Source: Gammaproteobacteria bacterium (GTDB lineage: Bacteria > Pseudomonadota > Gammaproteobacteria > Pseudomonadales > Azotimanducaceae). Taken from it: a stretch of DNA of 22,555 nt. Where the stretch lies: assembly GCA_002719135.1 (NCBI GenBank), contig PBGU01000057.1, positions 53,297 to 75,851 on the forward strand, read 5' to 3'. The notes beneath the pieces were generated by a model that worked only from the letters and a program-made list of their open reading frames with translations, ran no database searches and was not told the origin of the DNA. Shown piece after piece: positions 1-7,343 of the stretch. How positions within the stretch are numbered: position 1 is the first letter of the stretch; every line of letters starts with the position of its first letter. The position numbers and the translations under genes are program-made.

Positions 1-69
1 CAGGTAGATCAATGTGAAATCCAGCAGTATTTTGAGAGCGGTTCGATCGGGGCCAAGGGAGGAGTGTAG
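1..69 (+). CDS. C-terminal end of an unidentified upstream gene (partial)
   Basis: Frame 1 is open from the first base of the window to a TAG at 67-69, giving 22 C-terminal residues that end in SIGAKGGV. The TAG directly abuts the GTG start of the next gene, so the two are probably translationally coupled members of one operon. The last codons also supply the purine-rich ribosome-binding stretch (GGGAGGAG) for that gene, a common arrangement at tight gene junctions. The fragment is too short to name a family; no function is proposed. Confidence 0.55.
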   Translation, partial: QVDQCEIQQYFESGSIGAKGGV

Positions 70-972
70 GTGCGCATAGGGATTTCGATCGCCACGATGC
101 AGTTAACCCGTGATCATCGCGAAGGTGCGCGGCATATCATTGAGCGGGCCGCCCGGGCCAGGGATGCGGGACTGGATTCGCTGTTTGTTGGCGATCATCA
201 CGTCACCGCAGTGCCTTACTATCAGAACAGCCCCGTGATTGGGCGAATACTTGCAGAATGGGATCGCCGCGATTGTGGCGCATTATATCTGTTGCCTCTG
301 TGGAACCCGGTGCTTGTGGCAGAGCAAACGGCGACGCTCGCGTGCATCGCCCAAGGTCGATTTATTCTGCAGTGTGCACTAGGTGGTGAACGACAACAGA
401 GTGGGGGTATGGGCGTTCCGCATCGGGACCGGCGAAGCATGTTCGAAGATGCGGTCGGCCTCTTGCGTCGACTGTGGTCTGGAGAAACGCTCGATCACGA
501 CCATCATTGGCAATTGAGGGACGCGCGGATTTCACCGTTACCTCCGGAGCCCATTGATATATGGATAGGTGCAACGGCAGACGTAGCCATCGAACGAGCG
601 GCCCGGCTCGGTGATGGTTGGCTGGGTGATCCTGGAAGTGTGTTTGATGCAACGCGACATCAACTTAACGTTTATCGCGAAGCGTGTGAGCGGCTGGGTA
701 ACGCCGAGGGAGCCGTCGCATTGCGGCGGGACATCTTTGTGGGGAAATCAGCCGACGAGGCAAGCCGTCAGATGGAACCTTATCTCGGAAATTACCGTGG
801 CTTCGATCCGGAAGCACTTATTGTGGGGGACGTCGGTTTGGTTACGGAACGACTGAACGACTATAAAGAGCTCGGGTTTACGGACGTGTTGATGCGAAAT
901 ATATCGAGAGATCAGGACGAGGCATTAGCGACCATCGAACGGATGGGGCGGGTGCGGGAACAGCTCAAGTAG
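70..972 (+). CDS. LLM-class (bacterial luciferase-like) flavin/F420-dependent oxidoreductase
   Basis: 300 residues, a typical length for a single-domain luciferase-like monooxygenase (TIM barrel). Family signs are the N-terminal strand with GISIATMQ, the DAGLDSLFVGDHH segment that forms the second strand and substrate loop, the GRFILQCALGGE strand in the middle, a DAVGLLRRLWSGE helix, and PIDIWIGATADVAIERAARLGDGWLGDP, the flavin phosphate-binding part. The GTG start at 70 is chosen because GGGAGGAG lies just upstream and the previous reading frame stops at 69. Members use FMN or F420 to oxidise alcohols, reduce enones or insert oxygen; the cofactor cannot be decided from the sequence. It is the first of three LLM paralogues in the window (others near 12.1 kb and 14.7 kb). 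It converges with the CysZ-like gene. Family call sure, substrate unknown. Confidence 0.9.
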   Translation: MRIGISIATMQLTRDHREGARHIIERAARARDAGLDSLFVGDHHVTAVPYYQNSPVIGRILAEWDRRDCGALYLLPLWNPVLVAEQTATLACIAQGRFILQCALGGERQQSGGMGVPHRDRRSMFEDAVGLLRRLWSGETLDHDHHWQLRDARISPLPPEPIDIWIGATADVAIERAARLGDGWLGDPGSVFDATRHQLNVYREACERLGNAEGAVALRRDIFVGKSADEASRQMEPYLGNYRGFDPEALIVGDVGLVTERLNDYKELGFTDVLMRNISRDQDEALATIERMGRVREQLK

Positions 973-996
973 GCGCCCCTCCGGCTATGTAACCCA

Positions 997-1851
997 TTAT
1001 TGGCGGATCGTCTCCGTTGGCGTGCGTTTCGCAGGCAATTCGTGCAGAACATTCCAAAGTATGGTCCCGGCGCAGACGCTCGCAGGAATGACCAGAATGT
1101 TAAAGAAAGGTAATGCCAGCAGGCCAACCGCGAGAGACCCGAACACAGTTGTAGGGCCTGGGTTTCGACGCAACAGCGTGCGGGTGTGGCTAAAAGGAAG
1201 CCCGCGATTTTCTGACGCGTGATCGACGAACTGCACGGCTGTCAACCAGGCACCAACTATTAGCCAGATGAGAGGTGCAATGGGACTAAGTATTAAACCT
1301 ATGATCAAGGCGGCGAGGAGTACCGTGAGATGGTATCGAAGTTTAGTCAGTTCTCGTTTGTATGCGGAGATAGCTGACCTTATAAGACTTTCGTCTGCAA
1401 TGATCGCTGTGCCATATTCATGCTCTTCTGTTTGTGATGACAAGCTACCCAAGAAGGGGCTCGAGATAATTATCGCAACGAAGCCAACTAACCAACTGCC
1501 TGACACAAACACAATCACGTAAACCATTGGTCCGAGAATGGCTTCGGAGAACGAAAGCCAATCAGGCAATAGTTGCATGATGCTGTGAGTAGCAGTTTTG
1601 ATGTAGCTGAATGCAAAGAAGAGGAATACGGAGACGATAACTAAACTGCAGGCTACGGGTCGCCACAGGTATTGACGGAAGCGCGGTAGACGAATCAAAA
1701 GAAATCCGCGGAGGAAGGCTTTGACAGGAATGGTCAGTCGGTCGAACACGAGACTACGAAGCAAGTTGTGGGATTTCACTTTAGCGGCTTTGACTCGAAT
1801 TGGCTCTGGGCAATGAAAACGCGTCGGAATTGGCCAAATATTCGTAAACAC
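997..1851 (-). CDS. cysZ: CysZ-like (EI24 family) sulfate permease
   Basis: Integral membrane protein with about four hydrophobic segments. From memory of E. coli CysZ, the matching stretches are SPFLGSLSSQTEE (the APFNGLLAE loop), IWLIVGAWLTAVQFVDH with its downstream Asn and PF, and the C-terminal run FGSLAVGLLALPFFNILVIPASVCAGTILW. CysZ is an inner-membrane sulfate channel that feeds cysteine biosynthesis. The longest frame starts at GTG 1851, which adds about 34 basic, non-membrane residues before the conserved RGFLLI region and has no clear ribosome-binding site. A GTG at 1747-1749 would give a length closer to E. coli CysZ, so the start is uncertain. No other cys genes are present. It converges with the LLM gene (25 bp between them) and diverges from the phosphotransferase. 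Confidence 0.8.
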   Translation of the reverse strand: MFTNIWPIPTRFHCPEPIRVKAAKVKSHNLLRSLVFDRLTIPVKAFLRGFLLIRLPRFRQYLWRPVACSLVIVSVFLFFAFSYIKTATHSIMQLLPDWLSFSEAILGPMVYVIVFVSGSWLVGFVAIIISSPFLGSLSSQTEEHEYGTAIIADESLIRSAISAYKRELTKLRYHLTVLLAALIIGLILSPIAPLIWLIVGAWLTAVQFVDHASENRGLPFSHTRTLLRRNPGPTTVFGSLAVGLLALPFFNILVIPASVCAGTILWNVLHELPAKRTPTETIRQ

Positions 1852-1904
1852 TAAATTCGACCGTTGCGATGTCGTTGGCGATCGATGTTCGTAGCCTAAC
1901 TGGG

Positions 1905-1933
1905 TTGACGTGGTGTGCCCGACCGGTTATCAC
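1905..1933 (+). promoter_or_regulatory. Sigma-70-like promoter for the phosphotransferase gene
   Basis: TTGACG at 1905-1910 and TATCAC at 1928-1933 are separated by exactly 17 bases. The predicted transcript start near 1940 leaves a leader of about 27 bases to the ATG at 1967. This argues against translation starting upstream at 1910, which lies inside the promoter. Seen in sequence; activity is inferred. Confidence 0.5.
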
Positions 1934-1966
1934 CACGGGCATGGCGGAAGCCGAGGTGCTGCAAAC

Positions 1967-2974
1967 ATGATCGATGGAATCAACCTATCAAAAGTCACGG
2001 ACTGGGTTCAGGGTAGGATCCCGGAAATTGCGCTGCCGCTTGATTTTGAGCTCATCGCGGGAGGCCATTCGAACCTGACCTTCAAGTTCACGGATAACCA
2101 GGGATCAGCATACGTCCTGCGGCGCCCGCCGCTGGGGCACGTTCTAGAGAGTGCTCACGACATGGGTCGGGAACACCGCATTGTGTCGGCTTTGTCGAAT
2201 TCCTCGGTCCCGGTAGCACCAACGTATGGGCTATGCGAAGACACCGACGTTAACGGAGCGCCGTTTTACCTTATGGGTTTTGTAAGCGGTGTTGTCTTGC
2301 ACAACCAACAGCCGGCACAAAAGTTGACGGAAGCTGAGCGACATTCGTTTGGATTGCACGCCATCGAAGTTCTCTCTGACCTGCATTTGATTAACCCAGA
2401 CGATGTCGGTCTCGGACAACTCGGTCGTAAGGAAGCGTACATCGAACGTCAACTCAAGCGGTGGACAAAGCAGTGGGAAGCCACCAAAACGCATGAGATT
2501 CCTGAAATGGATGAGAGTCTGAGGCTGTTGCACGAGGACCTGCCGGTTCAGGTTGGGGCCGCTATCGTTCACGGTGACTATCGTCCCGGCAATATGATCG
2601 TCGCCGAGGGACGAATGGCAGCGCTACTCGACTGGGAACTCTGCACACTTGGCGACCCTCTCGCGGACGTTGGGTACATGCTCAATAACTGGCCATCGGC
2701 CGGCGAACGTGGCGCGGAAAATGCACCGACAGCGCTGGAAGGATTTCCGGACCGCGGCGAAATCCAGGAACGATACGAAGTGGCGACGGGGCGAAGCCTC
2801 GAACGGATCAATTACTACCGGGCGTTTTCTCACTGGCGTCTGGGCGCGATAACTCAGGGTGTTTACAAGCGTTATCTTGTTGGGGCGATGGGGAAACAGG
2901 AGTTCGATCTTGAGGCGTACAAGGAAGGTATATCTACGCGGGCCCGTTCAGCACTCAAACTGTTGACCGACTGA
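1967..2974 (+). CDS. Phosphotransferase family protein (APH/ACAD10-type kinase fold)
   Basis: 335 residues from the ATG at 1967, preceded by GCCGAGGTG as a modest ribosome-binding site. The frame is open 57 bases further upstream, but that part overlaps the promoter. The protein-kinase-like aminoglycoside phosphotransferase fold shows a glycine loop IAGGHSN (about residues 30-36), YVLRRPP in place of the usual lysine strand as is typical of the ACAD10/11-like subgroup, catalytic loop HGDYRPGN (202-209) and metal-binding DWELCTLGDP (about 222-231). Characterised eukaryotic relatives phosphorylate 4-hydroxyacyl-CoAs so they can enter beta-oxidation; bacterial members commonly sit next to acyl-CoA dehydrogenases and ligases. 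That role fits the CoA-rich surroundings but is inference. No resistance function is suggested. A second, distant paralogue lies at 5981. Confidence 0.88.
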   Translation: MIDGINLSKVTDWVQGRIPEIALPLDFELIAGGHSNLTFKFTDNQGSAYVLRRPPLGHVLESAHDMGREHRIVSALSNSSVPVAPTYGLCEDTDVNGAPFYLMGFVSGVVLHNQQPAQKLTEAERHSFGLHAIEVLSDLHLINPDDVGLGQLGRKEAYIERQLKRWTKQWEATKTHEIPEMDESLRLLHEDLPVQVGAAIVHGDYRPGNMIVAEGRMAALLDWELCTLGDPLADVGYMLNNWPSAGERGAENAPTALEGFPDRGEIQERYEVATGRSLERINYYRAFSHWRLGAITQGVYKRYLVGAMGKQEFDLEAYKEGISTRARSALKLLTD

Positions 2975-3260
2975 ACCCCTTCGTTTCGACAAAACCGGCG
3001 TCGCGCGTGAATTCCGCGTACTTACGCTAGTAGATGACCATCGATCCAGGCTGATTTAGATACAGAAGAAGCGGTGCGCGGGACCTGCGGGTGCAAGGAC
3101 CCATCCCGCGACCAAGACGCTCTACACGCCCCTCGGCAAGGAAAAGTAAAAAGGCGTGTCAGCGGCGGGAGCCGCTGAAAACAACTTCGCTGGGGGAAGG
3201 ACACTTGAAAGGGAGGACTGCATTGAAGTTGTGTTGCACGCCTAAACTCTTTGGTCATGC
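2975..3260. other. Intergenic stretch rich in hairpins, no convincing protein gene
   Basis: About 285 bases separate the phosphotransferase stop from the leftward promoter beyond the MerR gene. Short frames exist on both strands, but their compositions (Pro/Arg/Ser-rich) look non-coding. Three strong inverted repeats lie close together. CGCGGGA 3077-3083 pairs with 3104-3110, with an inner GGGT/ACCC at 3089-3092 and 3099-3102. ACACGCC 3124-3130 pairs with GGCGTGT 3153-3159. TCAGCGGC 3159-3166 pairs with 3171-3178 through a GGGA tetraloop. This density of perfect stems is not seen elsewhere in the window and suggests a structured RNA or the remnant of one. Confidence 0.5.
3146..3255 (-). ncRNA. 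Putative small RNA driven by the MerR-box promoter
   Basis: The promoter at 3261-3288 reads leftward and predicts a start near 3254. On this strand the 8-bp TCAGCGGC stem with a four-base loop (3159-3178) is followed six bases later by a run of five U (3152-3148), which resembles a weak intrinsic terminator. The implied transcript is about 105-110 nt with no good start codon preceded by a ribosome-binding site. An ATG at 3258 lies upstream of the predicted start. No known RNA family was recognised. The gap between stem and U-run weakens the terminator call, so the transcript could continue further. Confidence 0.22.
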
Positions 3261-3315
3261 ATTATGTACAGTACAAAATTATTGTCAAGACTTTTTGTAT
3301 AGTATTTGTACAGTA
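3261..3315 (-). promoter_or_regulatory. Leftward promoter with three TGTACAGTA-type boxes (LitR/MerR-like operator)
   Basis: On the minus strand TTGACA (3288-3283) is followed after 16 bases by CATAAT (3266-3261). On the plus strand three copies of an 11-base word are present: TATGTACAGTA (3263-3273), TTTGTATAGTA (3294-3304) and TTTGTACAGTA (3305-3315). The last two are directly tandem, and start-to-start distances of 31 and 11 bases place all three on the same face of the helix. One box covers the -10/spacer, the other two lie just upstream of the -35. This is the layout expected for repression by, or cooperative binding of, the adjacent MerR protein. Binding is inferred from proximity and from similar boxes before the MerR gene. 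Confidence 0.55.
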
Positions 3316-3317
3316 AA

Positions 3318-4229
3318 CTAATTGGCTTTTTGAACTGAATCTTCGTTTTCCACGAGAACGCTAAGTGCATTTTCGAGGCAGGCTCTCGCCTCGTTGGCTT
3401 CGAGCGAAATTTCGAAGTGATTAGCTGCAGTATTGACGGTGCCGCACCGTTCGGCGTGAATTGCATAGGCGTTAATTTGTGTAATTAGTTGAACCAAGTC
3501 GCGGGGGCAGGTGCAGCCTTCGATGCTCGTTCTGGTCGCCAGGTGGAAAAGTTGCTCGTCGGAGAAACGACGTTGGGTCGAACTTGTCGTACGGAACTCC
3601 CGTCCAGCGCGAAGGCACGCCTCCTCGATTTGTTGCCATGTTGACGGCCACGGGAGTACCTCCAGTCCACGCTCCGTGGCGATTTGAAGATCGTTATTGG
3701 TACAAAAATGGTACACAACCACGACACGCGCTTCTGTAGATTCTATATATTTATCAATTAGATAGATGTCTAGACTGGACATCTCGAGGACGACGACGTC
3801 AAGTTTTGGAAGTCGCTGCGGTGGGGTCGGTTGCAATGAAGCGGAGGCAAACGCGTCTGCACTCGGCCAACGATCGAGGATCTCCAGGCGGTTGCTATCA
3901 CTAATTTGCTCTTCGGCTAAAAGTAAAGCAGTCCCGGCGAGGGCTACTTTGAGTCGCCGGTTGGAGGGAGTCAGCGCTGACGAATATTGACCTAATCGAT
4001 TGGCCAGATCCGCGTCGGTCAGTTTTACGAGTTGGCTGATGGGATGACCTTGGTCGATAAGACGCTTGATTTGAGTTAGCCGATGAATCTGGATTTCGCT
4101 GTAGAACCGCGTCTTGCCAGCTTTTTCCGCCGGGTTCATACCATAGCGTCTTTCCCATGCGCGCAAACATTCGACGGTGACACCCGTGAGTTTAGACACC
4201 GCGCCTATTCTGTACAGCTCTTCCGTCAT
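3318..4229 (-). CDS. MerR-family transcriptional regulator, LitR/CarH-like architecture without a visible B12 motif
   Basis: 303 residues. The N-terminus is a MerR winged helix, YRIGAVSKLTGV (6-17) then LRAWERRYG (22-30) and RFYSEIQIHRL (41-51). The middle part (about 92-200) has the alternating strands and helices of the B12-binding/LitR fold, for example KLDVVVLEM and ARVVVVYHF, but I cannot find the DxHxxG cobalamin-binding motif. The C-terminal helical part has GCTCPRDLVQ (238-247) followed by HAERC (258-262), i.e. Cys239, Cys241 and Cys262, a spacing that could bind a metal or sense redox state. LitR/CarH proteins repress light- or B12-responsive genes, often photolyase or carotenoid genes; none of these is present here. 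TGTACA boxes lie before and after the gene, so autoregulation is likely. It diverges from the acyl-CoA ligase. Start ATG 4229. Confidence 0.88.
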   Translation of the reverse strand: MTEELYRIGAVSKLTGVTVECLRAWERRYGMNPAEKAGKTRFYSEIQIHRLTQIKRLIDQGHPISQLVKLTDADLANRLGQYSSALTPSNRRLKVALAGTALLLAEEQISDSNRLEILDRWPSADAFASASLQPTPPQRLPKLDVVVLEMSSLDIYLIDKYIESTEARVVVVYHFCTNNDLQIATERGLEVLPWPSTWQQIEEACLRAGREFRTTSSTQRRFSDEQLFHLATRTSIEGCTCPRDLVQLITQINAYAIHAERCGTVNTAANHFEISLEANEARACLENALSVLVENEDSVQKAN

Positions 4230-4295
4230 TCATGTACTGAACAAAAGGGGCCGCGAATTGTACAGAATTTGGTTCGGCTGTCCAGTTTGTCAAGA
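4210..4295 (-). promoter_or_regulatory. Promoter and operator region of the MerR gene
   Basis: On the minus strand TTGACA (4293-4288) is followed after 16 bases by CAAATT (4271-4266), the same spacing as the promoter beyond the gene's 3' end. Both -35 regions share the word TCTTGACAA. Related boxes on the plus strand are CTGTACAG (4210-4217, a perfect 8-base palindrome inside the first MerR codons), TGTACTGAACA (4233-4243), TTGTACAG (4258-4265) and CTGTCCAG (4278-4285). The arrangement suggests autoregulation and possibly control of the divergent acyl-CoA ligase at 4434. The -10 is weak, and protein binding is inferred. Confidence 0.45.
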
Positions 4296-4433
4296 TTTTG
4301 TCTACCTAGGTGTTCGGAAGTCGTTGGTGAGACGCTGAGGAACGTTCTCAAAGCAATCAACATTTGGAATTAGGTTTCGTCAACGAGAAATCGTCATAGA
4401 ATGACACGGAGGTCCAACATTTAAAGGGGTCGC

Positions 4434-5978
4434 GTGAAAAATAACATTGGTTTGTGGTTGGCGAAGCGATCACTGCTCTCGCCGAATCGGGAAGCGTATG
4501 TTGACGGGGATACTGGCGTACGGCTGACGTATGCGGCGCTTAATGAACGTTGTAATCGAATCGCGAACGCCTTCGTTCTTGACGGGATCGAGAAAGGCGA
4601 GCGGGTCGGTCTCTTGTTGATGAATAGTGCTGAATTCATGGAAGCATACTTTGCCTTGGGCAAGATCGGAGCAGTCGTTGTGCCGCTGAACTGGCGGTTA
4701 GTTGCGGATGAATTGGAGTTCATTCTAAAAGACAGTGGTACGACCAGGCTTATCTTCAGCGAAGAGTTCGTCGAAACGGTCGCAGAACTTCATAGCCGCG
4801 GCGCGCGCACCGATATTCGCCAGTGGTTGCAGGTCGAAGGTGCCGAGGACGTCGTATATTTCGCCGATGGGTATGCGGGATTCCGGGATACCGCTGATGA
4901 CACTGAACCGGAAATTGAGGCGGTCGGTGACGATATGTTGTACATCATGTACACCTCCGGAACGACCGGGTTACCGAAGGGCGTCGTCCATACCCATGAG
5001 ACCTCTGCATGGGGAGCATTAACCATTGCTGGGACAACCTATTATCAAGAAAGCGACCGATTCTTGTCGCCGCTGCCCATGTTCCATGTCGGAGCACTCA
5101 CTCCCCTCACCGTGAACGTGTACCGCGGTACTACGAGCATCGTCATGCGCAGTTTCGATCCGGTCCGGGCGTGGGAACTCGTTGATTTGGAGAAAGTGAC
5201 AACCGGATTGTGCGTACCGGCGATGTTAAATTTTATGCTTCAGGTGCCAAACCTCGAACGCTTTGACTTTTCGCAATGGCGATGGTGCTTATCGGGCGCG
5301 GCTCCGGTACCGGAATCCTTGATTGAGGCATATGCGGGCTTGGGAATCGAGATTCACCAGGTCTATGGATTAACCGAATCCTGCGGGCCTGCGTGCTTAA
5401 TTGATGCTGAAAACGCGCTCCAACGGATTGGATCCACCGGCAAAGCCTTTTTTCATACGGATATTGCCATCGTTCGCCCCGATGGATCGCCGTGCGCTAG
5501 CGAAGAAGCGGGTGAGGTGCTGGTGAGGGGTGAGCACATCATGCGTGAGTACTGGAATCGACCCGAAGCCACTGCCGAAACGATCGTCGATGGCTGGTTG
5601 CACACCGGAGATGTGGCTCGCATGGACAGCGAGGGATTTGTGTACATTCAGGATCGGATCAAAGACATGATTATCTCTGGCGGAGAAAACGTGTATCCGG
5701 CGGAAATCGAAAACCTTCTGCAGACACACGACGATATCTCAGAGGCTGCGATCATAGGACAACCAAGCGAAACATGGGGGGAATCTCCATTCGCGATTAT
5801 TGTGCGTACCGACGAGAAACTGACTCAAACAGACGTTTTGGAGTTTTGTGCTGGAAAACTCGCTGGGTTCAAGATGCCGAAAGGAGTGGTCTTTGTCGAT
5901 GAGATCCCACGCAACCCGAGTGGCAAGATCCTAAAACGCGTGCTTCGTGATCAGTTTCCCGGGCCGGCCGAGGTTTAG
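4434..5978 (+). CDS. Acyl-CoA ligase (AMP-binding, ANL superfamily)
   Basis: 514 residues, normal for a medium/long-chain or aryl acyl-CoA synthetase. The P-loop-like A3 motif YTSGTTGLPKG is at 173-183, YGLTES at 311-316, WLHTGD at 388-393, DRIKDMIISGGENVYPAEIE at 407-425, and the catalytic lysine is Lys498 in NPSGKILKR. All core residues are present, so it should be active: ATP-dependent adenylation of a carboxylic acid, then thioester formation with CoA in the cytosol. The start is GTG 4434, with AAGGGG (4424-4429) four bases before it. The next gene begins 2 bp after the stop, so ligase and phosphotransferase form an operon. The substrate acid cannot be read from the sequence. The gene diverges from the MerR regulator and may be under its control. 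Confidence 0.93.
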   Translation: MKNNIGLWLAKRSLLSPNREAYVDGDTGVRLTYAALNERCNRIANAFVLDGIEKGERVGLLLMNSAEFMEAYFALGKIGAVVVPLNWRLVADELEFILKDSGTTRLIFSEEFVETVAELHSRGARTDIRQWLQVEGAEDVVYFADGYAGFRDTADDTEPEIEAVGDDMLYIMYTSGTTGLPKGVVHTHETSAWGALTIAGTTYYQESDRFLSPLPMFHVGALTPLTVNVYRGTTSIVMRSFDPVRAWELVDLEKVTTGLCVPAMLNFMLQVPNLERFDFSQWRWCLSGAAPVPESLIEAYAGLGIEIHQVYGLTESCGPACLIDAENALQRIGSTGKAFFHTDIAIVRPDGSPCASEEAGEVLVRGEHIMREYWNRPEATAETIVDGWLHTGDVARMDSEGFVYIQDRIKDMIISGGENVYPAEIENLLQTHDDISEAAIIGQPSETWGESPFAIIVRTDEKLTQTDVLEFCAGKLAGFKMPKGVVFVDEIPRNPSGKILKRVLRDQFPGPAEV

Positions 5979-5980
5979 AC

Positions 5981-6982
5981 GTGGACCTTGACGAGTTGGC
6001 GCGTCGTCTTGGTCCCTTCTGTGCAGCGAAGTATGAAACCTCGGATATTGAAGTTTTCGACGTAAACCATATGCCGGGCCATGCCGGGTTCGCTTATGGG
6101 TTCAGCGTTCGAACCTCCGATGAGATTGAGTCTTGGTTTATTCGTTTGCCGCCACCCAACGTCAATTGGCGTGGAACTGCAGACGTGCTTAGACAGGTTG
6201 AAGTTCTCAAGGCTCTTGATGGGACCGATGTCCCGCACTGCTCTGTTAGGTGGTCTGGCAACGATCTCGAGTGGTTTGGGAGGCCTTATTTCGTTGTCCC
6301 CCACCTGGACGGAGATGTGATGCGGCTTGGCCCAGGCGAGTGGGCTGAGAAACTGAGTGCGAAGCAGGCGTTGGAACTTGGTCGAGAGGTGATGTCAGCC
6401 CTGGCCAAGATCCACAAAATCGATCCCGCGGAGACACCCTATCTTGGCGATGCAGTTCCCTTCGTTGACGATGTTGAGCGGTGGGACCGCTTTTACGAGC
6501 GTGCTGCGGATCCGGAGTTGTTGGCCGGAGTCCCGGATTGCCGGGAGCGGCTGCTTGAAACGTTGCCGGAAGAAGCGCCCGTGGGAATATTTCATGGGGA
6601 TTTTCAAACGTCTAACTTATTTTGTTCGGCTGACGGAAAGCTCATGGCTGTTATTGATTGGGAACTCACAGGAATCGGCGCCACGCTTAACGACGTCGGC
6701 TGGATTTGTACGTTTAGTGATCGAAAAGCTTGGGGTGGAGATGGGGCCGGTCGCCCGGTATTCCTTGAACCGGACGTTCTGATGGAACTATACGTGGAGG
6801 CATATGGTGATCCGCTACCGGACCTCAATTGGTTTCGGGCGCTAGCCGCTTACAAGTTCGCGATCATCACCGGGTTCAATCTCAGCCTACATCGGCGCGG
6901 CAAACGGGTTGATCCGTCCTGGGAACAGACGCGACTATCGATGGAGCCGCTGATCCATCGAGCGCTGGAATTGCTGGATTAA
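5981..6982 (+). CDS. Phosphotransferase family protein (APH/ACAD10-type), second copy
   Basis: 333 residues, starting at GTG 5981 two bases after the ligase stop, with CGAGG at 5969-5973 as a likely ribosome-binding site. The APH fold shows the catalytic loop HGDFQTSN (205-212), the metal-binding IDWELTGIG (225-233) and a downstream LNDVGWI. The N-lobe strand ends in WFIRLPPPN, again without the classical lysine of antibiotic kinases. It is clearly a paralogue, not a duplicate, of the gene at 1967. Tight coupling to an acyl-CoA ligase favours phosphorylation of a CoA-bound or free hydroxy acid, but this is inference. The gene ends in TTAATTAA, which also holds the stop codon of the ABC fragment on the other strand, so the two stops overlap by four bases. 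Confidence 0.88.
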   Translation: MDLDELARRLGPFCAAKYETSDIEVFDVNHMPGHAGFAYGFSVRTSDEIESWFIRLPPPNVNWRGTADVLRQVEVLKALDGTDVPHCSVRWSGNDLEWFGRPYFVVPHLDGDVMRLGPGEWAEKLSAKQALELGREVMSALAKIHKIDPAETPYLGDAVPFVDDVERWDRFYERAADPELLAGVPDCRERLLETLPEEAPVGIFHGDFQTSNLFCSADGKLMAVIDWELTGIGATLNDVGWICTFSDRKAWGGDGAGRPVFLEPDVLMELYVEAYGDPLPDLNWFRALAAYKFAIITGFNLSLHRRGKRVDPSWEQTRLSMEPLIHRALELLD

Positions 6983-7290
6983 TTAACCGGCGGATCGTCG
7001 GTATCTTGAAGATGCAGAGAATGCAGCGTCGAACAGAGGCGCCCGAATGTAACGAGTTCTTCGTGAGTCCCTAATGCGCTCAATTGGCCATCGTCTAATA
7101 CCAAAATACGGTCGGCTTGTTGAATAGTTTGTAGTCGATGCGCGATAAAGATAGGCGTGCGTGCTCGGGTGAGTTCACGAAGTCCTTCCTGGATCAAAAC
7201 TTCGGTTTCGGTATCGATGCTCGCGGTCGCTTCATCGAGGATCAGAATTTCAGGATCGGCTGCGAGAACGCGTGCGAAGGCTAATTTTCC
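6979..7290 (-). pseudogene. C-terminal remnant of an ABC exporter ATPase (MsbA/MdlB type)
   Basis: On the minus strand the frame 7290-6979 encodes about 103 residues that read as the end of an ABC ATPase: LAFARVL, Walker B with catalytic Glu (ILILDE), the D-loop ATASID, the H-loop FIAHRL, then ADRILVLDDGQ and GTHEEL. A stop lies immediately upstream (7291-7293). The signature LSGGQ, Walker A and the membrane domain are missing, and only 53 bases separate this stop from the asnS stop, so the rest of the gene is not here. The fragment probably arose by deletion or as a recombination scar beside asnS. Its own TAA is intact. No ribosome-binding site for the internal ATG at 7197 was seen, and expression is unlikely. 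Confidence 0.8.
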
Positions 7291-7343
7291 TCAGCGACTT
7301 GATCATATTTGTGTAAGAACTGCGGTTATAGCTGTGACTGCGT

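Noticed and set aside
3022..3258. 78-residue frame on the minus strand directly after the LitR-like promoter
   Set aside because: Its ATG lies upstream of the predicted transcript start, there is no ribosome-binding site, and the composition (Arg, Ser, Pro, Cys) is unlike the neighbouring genes.
3091..3321. 76-residue GTG-started frame on the plus strand over the hairpin region
   Set aside because: Arg/Lys/Pro-rich, no ribosome-binding site, and it runs through the operator boxes; looks like chance.
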